Below, piece by piece: positions 1 to 5,136 of a DNA stretch of 12,571 nt. A program made the translations under genes and the position numbers. Numbering within the stretch: the first letter of the stretch is position 1; every line of letters begins with the position of its first letter. The notes beneath the pieces were generated by a model. That model was not told where the DNA came from and did not search any database. It worked only from the letters and a program-made list of their open reading frames with translations. The DNA is taken from NCBI GenBank assembly GCA_050742255.1, contig JBOGHU010000086.1, forward strand, positions 1 to 12,571. Direction: 5' to 3'. The DNA is from JBOGHU01 sp050742255. GTDB lineage: Bacteria; Actinomycetota; Acidimicrobiia; Acidimicrobiales; CADCSY01.

Positions 1-81
1 GCCCGGGGCGGGGATGCCGCCGTCCCCTGCGAGGGCTCGGGCACCGGCGGCGGCCCGGCGGCCGCCTAACCCGTCGGGGGC

Positions 82-114
82 CGGCTCACCCGGGGGGACG
101 GCTCACCCGGGGGG
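82..114. repeat. 16-bp direct duplication across the pepA stop codon
   Basis: The 16-mer cggctcacccgggggg occurs at 82-97 and again at 99-114, separated by a single base (period 17). The second copy contains the pepA stop (TGA on the minus strand, 103-105), so the duplication straddles the 3' end of that gene. The remaining sequence from 1 to 81 is G+C-rich with small GGC/GCC inverted repeats, and I see no gene in it. The most likely cause is replication slippage. A role in transcript termination is possible but not shown. Confidence 0.6.
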
Positions 115-1569
115 CGGGCCCGGGGCCTCGAAGCAGGCCAGCAGCTCGAGGAGGGTACGCACACCCACCCCCGTGGCCCCCTTGGCCGTCGGTCCGTCGT
201 CCTCGTCGGCGTAGGACGGCCCGGCGATGTCGAGGTGGGCCCAGGGGACCTCGCCCACGAACTCGGCCAGGAAGAGGCCCGCGGTCAGGGCGCCACCGAA
301 GCGGCTGTCGGTCACGTTCTTGATGTCGGCCACCTCCGAGTCCAGCTGCTTGCGGTACCGGGCGGGCAGGGGCAGCGGCCAGGCCGGCTCGTCGGCCCTC
401 TCGGCGGCGGCCAGCACCTGGTCCACCAGCCCCGGGTGCGTGCCCATGACCCCGGTCAGCTCGGGCCCCAGGGCCACGATGCAGGCCCCGGTGAGGGTGG
501 CCAGGTCGACGATGGCGTCGGGGCGGTCCTCGGCGGCCAGGGCCAGCCCGTCGGCGAGGACCAGGCGGCCCTCGGCGTCGGTGTTGAGGACCTCGACGGT
601 GGTGCCGTCGCGGGTCTTCAGCACGTCGCCGGGCTTGGTGGCCCGACCGCCGGGCATGTTCTCGGTGGCCGGCACCAGACCGACCACCTTCACGGGCGGG
701 GCCAGGGCGGGCAGCGCCGACAGGGCACCGATCACCGCTGCCCCCCCGCTCATGTCGGTCTTCATCTTCATCATGCCCTCGACGTTCTTGAGCGACAGCC
801 CGCCCGAGTCGAAGGTGATCCCCTTGCCCACCACGGCCACGCTGGCCCTGGCCCCGGGAGGGTCGTAGACCAGGCGGACGAGCCGGGGCGGCTGATCCGA
901 TCCCCGGGCCACCCCGAGCAGGCCCCCCAGGCCGAGGGTGGCCGCCTCCACCTCGTCGACGACCTCCACCCCCAGACCCACCCGCCCCGCCACCTCGGTG
1001 GCCACGCCGGCCAGATCGATCGGCGTGAGCGAGCCCGCCGGCTCGTTGGCCAGGTCCCGGGCCAGCCACACCGCCTCCACCACGGCCGCCGCCCGGTCCA
1101 GGGCCGCTCCCACCCGCCCGTCGGCGGTGGTGACCACCACCAGGGAGGGCAGTCGGCACGGCTTGGGATCGGACTTGTACCTGGTGAACCGGTAGGCGCC
1201 CAGCCCCACCCCCTCGGCCACCGCCTGGACGGCCCCGACGGGGTCGGCGCCCTCCGGCAGGGCGTCGAGCAGGGTGGTGGCGGCCGGGCCCTGCCGCCAG
1301 GCGGCCCGCACCAGCGCCGCCGCCGCCCGGCGGAGCACGGCGGGGGTGACCCGGTCAGGGTCCCCGATCCCCACCGCCACCAGGGTGACCCCCTCGCCCG
1401 CGACGGTGAGCGTCTCGCCCACCGTCGCCTCGAAGCCGCCGGCGGCCAGCTTGGCCACGTCGAGGCCGTGGGCGTCCCCGACCGGGCGCAGCCCCGAGGC
1501 CACCGGAACGCCCACGACCCCCACGCCGGGCGGGACGGCCGAGGCGGTGGTGACGGTGGGACCGCTCAA
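103..1569 (-). CDS. pepA: Leucyl aminopeptidase (M17 family, PepA-type)
   Basis: This is a cytosolic two-metal aminopeptidase that removes N-terminal residues, classically Leu, from peptides, and it probably acts in peptide turnover. The protein is 488 residues, close to the usual ~500. Residues 1 to about 165 form the divergent N-terminal domain and about 170-480 the conserved catalytic domain. The M17 signatures are visible: VGKGITFDSGGLSLK (metal ligands K249 and D254, catalytic K261), the MKTDMSG segment (D272), and NTDAEGRL with D331, E333 and catalytic R335. All catalytic positions are present, so it should be active. The start is TTG at 1569-1567, overlapping the TGA of the upstream cobalamin adenosyltransferase by 4 bases (TTGA). 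No clear Shine-Dalgarno is visible, so translational coupling is inferred. A later GTG start cannot be excluded. It is the last gene of the pair and no terminator is obvious before position 1. Confidence 0.95.
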   Translation of the reverse strand: MSGPTVTTASAVPPGVGVVGVPVASGLRPVGDAHGLDVAKLAAGGFEATVGETLTVAGEGVTLVAVGIGDPDRVTPAVLRRAAAALVRAAWRQGPAATTLLDALPEGADPVGAVQAVAEGVGLGAYRFTRYKSDPKPCRLPSLVVVTTADGRVGAALDRAAAVVEAVWLARDLANEPAGSLTPIDLAGVATEVAGRVGLGVEVVDEVEAATLGLGGLLGVARGSDQPPRLVRLVYDPPGARASVAVVGKGITFDSGGLSLKNVEGMMKMKTDMSGGAAVIGALSALPALAPPVKVVGLVPATENMPGGRATKPGDVLKTRDGTTVEVLNTDAEGRLVLADGLALAAEDRPDAIVDLATLTGACIVALGPELTGVMGTHPGLVDQVLAAAERADEPAWPLPLPARYRKQLDSEVADIKNVTDSRFGGALTAGLFLAEFVGEVPWAHLDIAGPSYADEDDGPTAKGATGVGVRTLLELLACFEAPGPPPG

Positions 1570-2126
1570 CGCGACGGGCCGACGAGTCCGGTGTGGTCCC
1601 GGGCCAGGACCCGCTCACCCTCCTCGGCCCGGGCCAGGACCCAGACCAGGCTCGACAGGCGGTTGAGGTAGGCCAGCACCGAGGACCCCTCGGCGGCGGC
1701 AGCCACCGTCGCCCGCTCGGCCCGGCGCACCACGGTGCGGGCCAGGTCGAGCAGGGACGAGAGGCGGTTCTGACCGGGGAGGACGAAATGGTCGGGAAGG
1801 GCGGTGCGGGCGGCCACGTCGTCGGCCAGGCCCTCCAGGGCGGTGATCATCTCCCCGGTCACGAGGGACTGTCCGGGAACCAGCCGGTGGCGGTGCCCGG
1901 GGGCGGTGGCCAGCTCGGCCATCACCACGTACAGGTCGCGCTCCACGCCCAGCAGCACCCCGTCGAGCTCGGAGCCGGGCTCCACCTCGGCCCGGGCCAG
2001 GCCCAGGGCGGCCTGAGCCTCGTCGACGGCGCCGCAGGCGGCGGGGGCGGCGGTGTCCTTGCCGACCCGGCCCCCGCCCAGCAGCCCGGTGGTGCCGTCG
2101 TCCCCCCGCCCCGTGTACACCCTCAC
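1566..2126 (-). CDS. Cob(I)alamin adenosyltransferase, PduO type
   Basis: This enzyme transfers the adenosyl group of ATP to cob(I)alamin to make adenosylcobalamin. The N-terminal ATP-binding signature TGRGDDGTTGLLGG (about residues 5-18) is typical of PduO-type enzymes. The conserved helix LARTVVRRAER (about 128-138) and the C-terminal YLNRLSSLVWVLAR (about 153-166) are also present. At 186 residues the length is normal for a single-domain enzyme. Two GTG codons are adjacent, at 2129 and 2126. I chose 2126 because a TAGAGT hexamer ends 7 nt upstream of it, matching the leaderless spacing of other genes here, and because MRVYTGRGDDG resembles family N termini. Starting at 2129 would add one residue. 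The gene overlaps pepA by 4 bases and lies 45 bases after the M42 peptidase gene. The adenosylcobalamin-dependent enzyme it serves is not in the window. Confidence 0.93.
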   Translation of the reverse strand: MRVYTGRGDDGTTGLLGGGRVGKDTAAPAACGAVDEAQAALGLARAEVEPGSELDGVLLGVERDLYVVMAELATAPGHRHRLVPGQSLVTGEMITALEGLADDVAARTALPDHFVLPGQNRLSSLLDLARTVVRRAERATVAAAAEGSSVLAYLNRLSSLVWVLARAEEGERVLARDHTGLVGPSR

Positions 2127-2133
2127 CACGACG

Positions 2134-2139
2134 ACTCTA
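2134..2139 (-). promoter_or_regulatory. Predicted -10 (TAGAGT) of the cobalamin adenosyltransferase gene
   Basis: TAGAGT on the minus strand fits the actinobacterial TANNNT -10. It ends 7 nt before the GTG at 2126 and 4 nt before the GTG at 2129. The expected transcription start would fall on or next to the codon at 2126, giving a leaderless mRNA. No convincing -35 is seen. It is a prediction from sequence only. Confidence 0.45.
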
Positions 2140-2171
2140 CCGGGCGGCCGGGCCGGTGGCGGGCCCTGTCC

Positions 2172-3389
2172 TCAGCGTGGCCCCTGGTCGTCGGCGGGCT
2201 GGACCAAGGTGCTGGGGAAGTCGCCGAGCGGCCCCCGGGGCGAGGTGTCCCACTGCCGGAAGGTCAGGTCGGTCTGCAGGTAGCACGCCACCAGCTCCGC
2301 CACCCGACGGATGCCGTCGAGGTGGGTCCGCTCGTGGCCGTGGCTGGCGTCGATCCCGAAGCCGATGAGGGCGGCCCGGGTCTCGGCCCCGGCCTCGAGG
2401 GCGGAGGCGGCGTCGGAGCGGTAGAAGCGGTACACGTCGCGCCGGTGGTCGATGCCTTGCTCTTGGCACAGGCCGATGAGGCGGCGGGACAGGTGGTAGT
2501 CGAAGGGCCCGTGGGAGTCCTGCATGGCGATGTTGACGGTGTGCTCGCTCGAGGCCTGGCCGGGCGCCACCACCGAGGTGTCGATCGACAGCAGCTCCGC
2601 CATGTCGGCGTCCAGCCCGTGGCTGGCGCCCAGGCCTACCTCCTCGGCGATGGTGACCAGCAGGTGGGCGGTGACCGGGATGGTCACGTGGTTGTCGATC
2701 AGCGCCTTGAACGCGCCCATGGCGGCGGCCACCCCGGCCTTGTCGTCGAGGTGGCGGGAGCTCACGTACCCCGAGGGGGTGATGACGGGGTTGGCGTCGA
2801 GGGCCACGAAGTCACCCACCTGGATGCCCAGGGCGGCCAGGTCGGCGTCGTTGCCCACCGGCTCGTCCACCCGCACCTCCACGTGGTCCCACCCCGCCGG
2901 CTGGTTGTCGACCACCTCGCCGAAGCGGTGCCCGCTGGCCTGGAGGGGCAGGATCGTGCCGACGTAGGTCCGCTCCAGGTCGTCCACGAAGATCGTCACC
3001 CGGGCGCCCTCGGCGAAACGGGCCGAGTGGATGCCCACCGGGGCCACCTCGAGACGGCCGTTCTCCTTCAGCCGCTGCACGATGCAGCCGATGGTGTCGG
3101 CGTGCACCACCACCGCCCGGTCCGACACCGCCGTGCCCCCCTCCCCGGCGAGCTCCCCGATGAGCACGCCCCGCCGGGTCAGCTCGAACGACATCCCCAG
3201 CCGGGTGATCTCGTCGCCGACGAGCTGCATGACGTGGTCGGTGCGGCCGGAGGGGCTGGCCACGTGGAGCAGGCGCAGCATCACGCCCTCCACGTAGCCC
3301 ATGTCGATGGGCAGCAGCTTCACCGGCCTGGTGTTGATGGGCAGGAACCGAGCCTGTCCGGGGTCGACGTTGGCCAGGTCGGGCGACAT
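2172..3389 (-). CDS. M42-family metallopeptidase, similar to the NAGGN-system peptidase subfamily
   Basis: This is a predicted cytosolic two-metal (Zn or Co) aminopeptidase of 405 residues. M42 landmarks are VVHADTIG (H96 and D98), HLDDKAGV (D215 or D216 as bridging ligand), IAEEVG (E249 as general base, E250 as ligand), SIDT (D270) and ASHGHERTHLD (H350 and H356). Stretches such as FELTRRG, HSARFAEGARV, GTILPLQASGH, WDHVEVRVDE and FYRSD resemble, from memory, the subfamily named for the osmoprotectant N-acetylglutaminylglutamine amide (NAGGN) system. The NAGGN synthesis genes are not in this window, so I infer the subfamily and not the pathway. The start is ATG 3389, with TAGGAT ending 6 nt upstream, which implies a leaderless transcript. 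The first ~28 residues precede the usual family start region. A short AGGA also lies upstream, so either initiation mode is possible. Confidence 0.9.
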   Translation of the reverse strand: MSPDLANVDPGQARFLPINTRPVKLLPIDMGYVEGVMLRLLHVASPSGRTDHVMQLVGDEITRLGMSFELTRRGVLIGELAGEGGTAVSDRAVVVHADTIGCIVQRLKENGRLEVAPVGIHSARFAEGARVTIFVDDLERTYVGTILPLQASGHRFGEVVDNQPAGWDHVEVRVDEPVGNDADLAALGIQVGDFVALDANPVITPSGYVSSRHLDDKAGVAAAMGAFKALIDNHVTIPVTAHLLVTIAEEVGLGASHGLDADMAELLSIDTSVVAPGQASSEHTVNIAMQDSHGPFDYHLSRRLIGLCQEQGIDHRRDVYRFYRSDAASALEAGAETRAALIGFGIDASHGHERTHLDGIRRVAELVACYLQTDLTFRQWDTSPRGPLGDFPSTLVQPADDQGPR

Positions 3390-3395
3390 GGGTCG

Positions 3396-3401
3396 ATCCT
3401 A
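3396..3401 (-). promoter_or_regulatory. Predicted -10 (TAGGAT) of the M42 peptidase gene
   Basis: TAGGAT on the minus strand matches TANNNT and ends 6 nt before ATG 3389, so the transcript would start at or within a base of the start codon. It lies just downstream of the hairpin at 3421-3448, which suits a fresh promoter after a terminator. No good -35 is visible at the usual spacing. Confidence 0.5.
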
Positions 3402-3420
3402 CGGCGCCGTCGAGCGGAGC

Positions 3421-3448
3421 GCCGTCCCGCCCGGGCTAGCGGGACGGC
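3421..3448. terminator. Perfect 10-bp stem hairpin upstream of the M42 gene
   Basis: The arm gccgtcccgc (3421-3430) is perfectly complementary to gcgggacggc (3439-3448), with an 8-nt loop containing CTA. There is no T-run on either side, as is common for hairpins in high-G+C genomes. Its position between the repeat block and the M42 promoter suggests it stops minus-strand transcription coming from the small membrane peptide gene and repeats. It could act in both directions. Confidence 0.55.
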
Positions 3449-3485
3449 CAGCCTCGGGGCAGGGCGGCGGTGGGCGGCGGTGGGG

Positions 3486-4012
3486 CTAGCCCGCTCTCTG
3501 TTCATGGGGGCGGCGGTGGGCGACGTCTGGCGACCGGAGAAGGGGGGCCGGGGGCAGCCCGGGGGGCCGGGGCGACCGGAGAAGGGGGGCCCGGGGCAGC
3601 CTGGGGCTAGCCCGCTCTCTGGTCATGGGGCGGCGGTGGCGGCCCTGGGGCTAGCCCGCTCTCTGGTCATGGGGCGGCGCCCGCTCCCTGGTCATGGGGC
3701 GGCGGTGGGCGACGTCTGGCGACCGGAGAAGGGGGGCCGGGGGCAGCCCGGGGCTGTCCGGGGCTGCCCTGGGGCTAGCCCGCTCTCTGGTCATTGGGCG
3801 GCGGTGGGCGACGTCTGGCGACCGGAGAAGGGGGGCCGGGGGCAGCCCGGGGCGGCGGCCCTGGGGCTAGCCCGCTCTCTGGTCACGGGGCGGCGCCCGC
3901 TCTCTGGTCCTGGGGCTAGCCCGCTCTCTGGTCATGGGGCTAGCCCGCTCTCTGGTCATGGGGCGGCGCCCGCTCTCTGGTCATGGGGCTAGCCCGCTCT
4001 CTGGTCATGGGG
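3486..4012. repeat. Repeat family A: 11 copies of a ~24-bp unit with a CTAG palindrome
   Basis: The core cccgctctctggtcatgggg recurs at 3490, 3611, 3655, 3680, 3779, 3871, 3896, 3920, 3944, 3969 and 3993. Five copies carry one or two substitutions or a single change (gt for gg in the first; tccc in the fourth; catt, cacg and cctg in the fifth, sixth and seventh). Eight copies are preceded by ggggctag, making the perfect palindrome GGGCTAGCCC. The other three (3680, 3896, 3969) are preceded by ggcggcg instead and always follow a CTAG copy, so there is a higher-order pair repeated three times. Copies at 3896-3993 run head to tail at 24-25 bp. Open frames through it are side effects of the G+C content. 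I see no gene between 3402 and 4093. Function is unknown. Confidence 0.92.
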
Positions 4013-4064
4013 CTGCGGTGGGCGACGTCTGGCGACCGGAGAAGGGGGGCCCGGGGCCGCCCGG
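3512..4064. repeat. Repeat family B: 4 full copies and 1 partial copy of a ~50-bp G-rich unit
   Basis: The unit begins gcggtgggcgacgtctggcg, continues with accggagaagggggg and ends in a G/C-run tail. Full copies start near 3514, 3702, 3801 and 4015. A partial copy beginning gcgaccggagaag lies at about 3572. Each full copy directly follows an A unit (the A copies at 3490, 3680, 3779 and 3993), so A and B form a composite module. The tails vary most (ggcagcccgggg, ggccgcccgggg). No inverted terminal repeats, target duplications or transposase are visible, so I do not call it an insertion sequence. Confidence 0.9.
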
Positions 4065-4093
4065 GGTGGCGGCGGCCCGGGGCGGCCCGGGGG

Positions 4094-4186
4094 CTAGCGG
4101 GCCACCAGCGCCACCTGGACGGTGAAGGCCACCAGGATGGCCAGACCGCACAGCAGGGCGGCGACGATGAGCTTGCGCGTGCTCAC
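4094..4186 (-). CDS. Small single-helix membrane peptide (30 residues)
   Basis: The reading frame GTG 4186 to TAG 4094 encodes 30 residues: a short basic N terminus (MSTRK), one hydrophobic stretch (about LIVAALLCGLAILVAF, residues 6-21), a second apolar run (VALVA) and a final Arg. The layout fits a single transmembrane helix with N-in topology from the positive-inside rule. It is too short for most gene finders. Support is the composition and a TAGGCT -10 hexamer 10 nt upstream of the GTG, divergent from the thiamine operon promoter. No Shine-Dalgarno is seen, and a transcript from that hexamer would have a 3-4-nt leader. The stop lies at the edge of the repeat block, inside a CTAG. I do not recognise a family. 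It could instead be the start of a decayed membrane gene interrupted by the repeats. Confidence 0.5.
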   Translation of the reverse strand: MSTRKLIVAALLCGLAILVAFTVQVALVAR

Positions 4187-4196
4187 GAGGACGACG

Positions 4197-4202
4197 AGCC
4201 TA
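4197..4202 (-). promoter_or_regulatory. Predicted -10 (TAGGCT) of the small membrane peptide gene
   Basis: TAGGCT on the minus strand ends 10 nt before the GTG at 4186. Normal spacing puts the transcription start 3-4 nt before the codon. It lies 12 bp from the oppositely directed TAGCCT at 4215, so the two promoters form a compact divergent pair and may affect each other. Confidence 0.4.
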
Positions 4203-4214
4203 CCGGCGGCCGGC

Positions 4215-4220
4215 TAGCCT
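4215..4220 (+). promoter_or_regulatory. Predicted -10 (TAGCCT) of the thiamine operon
   Basis: TAGCCT fits TANNNT. A start 6-7 nt downstream would be 4226-4227, which is the first or second base of the riboswitch P1 helix. The agreement of promoter spacing with the aptamer's 5' boundary is the main support. No clear -35 is seen. Confidence 0.55.
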
Positions 4221-4225
4221 GGGGT

Positions 4226-4319
4226 CACGCAGGGGAGCCCGGTACGCCGGGCTGAGAGGCGGCCGCCGCAGGCTGCGACCCTTCCTCGACCGGCCCGGTC
4301 ATGCGGGCCAGGGAGCGTG
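4226..4319 (+). promoter_or_regulatory. TPP riboswitch (THI element) controlling thiG-thiH
   Basis: The aptamer binds thiamine pyrophosphate in the mRNA leader and lowers expression of thiazole synthesis genes. The P1 arms are cacgc (4226-4230) and gcgtg (4315-4319). Conserved family blocks are ggggagcc (from 4232), gctgagagg (4251-4259), the cgacccttcctcgacc block (from 4276), and the right-hand hairpin around ggcccggtcatgcgggcc ending in cagggag (4309-4315). A variable P3 region lies at 4260-4275. AGGGAG (4310-4315) is both conserved aptamer sequence and the only Shine-Dalgarno-like match, 11 nt before the thiG GTG. Ligand binding could therefore hide the ribosome site directly, with no separate expression platform. 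No terminator fits in the 7 nt that remain before the start codon. Confidence 0.93.
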
Positions 4320-4326
4320 AGACGAC

Positions 4327-5136
4327 GTGGTTGACATCCTCGAGATCGCCGGGCGGGCCTTCTCCTCCCGCCTGTTCCTCGGCACGGGGAAGTTCCCCTC
4401 CGTCGGGGCGCTGCGGGAGGCCATCGCCGCCTCGGGCACCGAGATGGTCACGGTCGCTCTCCGCCGCATCGACGCCGCCGCCCCTGCCCACGGGGAGGGC
4501 ATCCTCGACGCCCTCGATCCCGAGCGGGTGCTGCTGCTGACCAACACCTCCGGCGCCGTCGACGCCGGCGAGGCCGTCCGCCTGGCCCGGCTGGCCCGGG
4601 CCGCCGGCCACCCGAGCTGGATCAAGCTGGAGGTCACCCCCGAGCCCCGGTACCTGCTCCCCGACCCGGTGGAGACGTTGCGGGCGGCCGAGACGCTGTG
4701 TGGCGAGGGGTTCACCGTGCTCCCCTACTGCCCCGCCGACCCGGTCCTGTGCAAGCGCCTGGAGGAGGTCGGCTGCGCCACGGTGATGCCGCTCGGCAGC
4801 TGGATCGGCTCCAACCAGGGTCTGCGGACCCGGGGCGCCCTGGAGCTGATCGTCGACCAGTCGGTCGTGCCCGTGGTCGTCGACGCTGGCATCGGGGCGC
4901 CCTCCCAGGCCGCCGAGGCCATGGAGCTGGGCGCTGACGCGGTCCTGGTCAACACCGCCATCGGCACCGCCGCCGACCCGGCGGCCATGGCTGCCGCCTT
5001 CCGCCTGGCCGTCGAGGCCGGGCGCCAGGCCCACCGGGCGGGCCTGCCCCCGGTCGCCGCCACGGCCGCGGCCTCCTCCCCCCTGACCGGATTCCTCGAC
5101 CCCCTCGCCGCCGGGCGGGCGCCGGTCGCGCCGTGA
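4327..5136 (+). CDS. thiG: Thiazole synthase ThiG
   Basis: ThiG condenses 1-deoxy-D-xylulose 5-phosphate with dehydroglycine and sulfur from ThiS thiocarboxylate to form the thiazole phosphate of thiamine. The protein is 269 residues, normal for the family, with a TIM-barrel fold expected. Visible signatures are RLFLGTGKF (15-23), LTNTSGAVDAGEAVR (71-85), SWIKLEV with K100 as the Schiff-base lysine, MPLGSWIGSNQGL, and the phosphate-binding VVDAGIGAPSQAAEAMELGADAVLVNTAI split across the C-terminal half. The start is GTG 4327: no other in-frame start lies between the riboswitch and this codon, and the aptamer's AGGGAG is the only ribosome-site candidate. It overlaps thiH by 4 bases (GTGA). The partner gene thiS is not found beside it. 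Confidence 0.96.
   Translation: MVDILEIAGRAFSSRLFLGTGKFPSVGALREAIAASGTEMVTVALRRIDAAAPAHGEGILDALDPERVLLLTNTSGAVDAGEAVRLARLARAAGHPSWIKLEVTPEPRYLLPDPVETLRAAETLCGEGFTVLPYCPADPVLCKRLEEVGCATVMPLGSWIGSNQGLRTRGALELIVDQSVVPVVVDAGIGAPSQAAEAMELGADAVLVNTAIGTAADPAAMAAAFRLAVEAGRQAHRAGLPPVAATAAASSPLTGFLDPLAAGRAPVAP

Noticed and set aside
235..1671. Long open frame on the plus strand opposite pepA, and many other long antisense frames through the window
   Set aside because: High G+C leaves few stops. The opposite strand has an intact M17 enzyme with all catalytic residues, while this frame has no recognisable domain and a Gly/His/Gln-rich composition.
3320..3505. Short minus-strand frame starting MNRERASP within the first A unit
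   Set aside because: Every A unit gives the same MTRERASP-like start on the minus strand. The frame runs into the M42 gene in another phase, with no homology or initiation site.
1593..3992. 799-residue plus-strand open frame across three minus-strand genes and the repeats
   Set aside because: It is antisense to the cobalamin adenosyltransferase and M42 genes, and its C-terminal part is simply the repeat block translated.
3486..4064. CRISPR array
   Set aside because: The A units are directly adjacent or separated by other repeats. There are no unique spacers of constant length and no cas gene.
3486..4064. Insertion sequence or other transposable element
   Set aside because: No transposase, no terminal inverted repeats enclosing the block and no target duplication could be seen.
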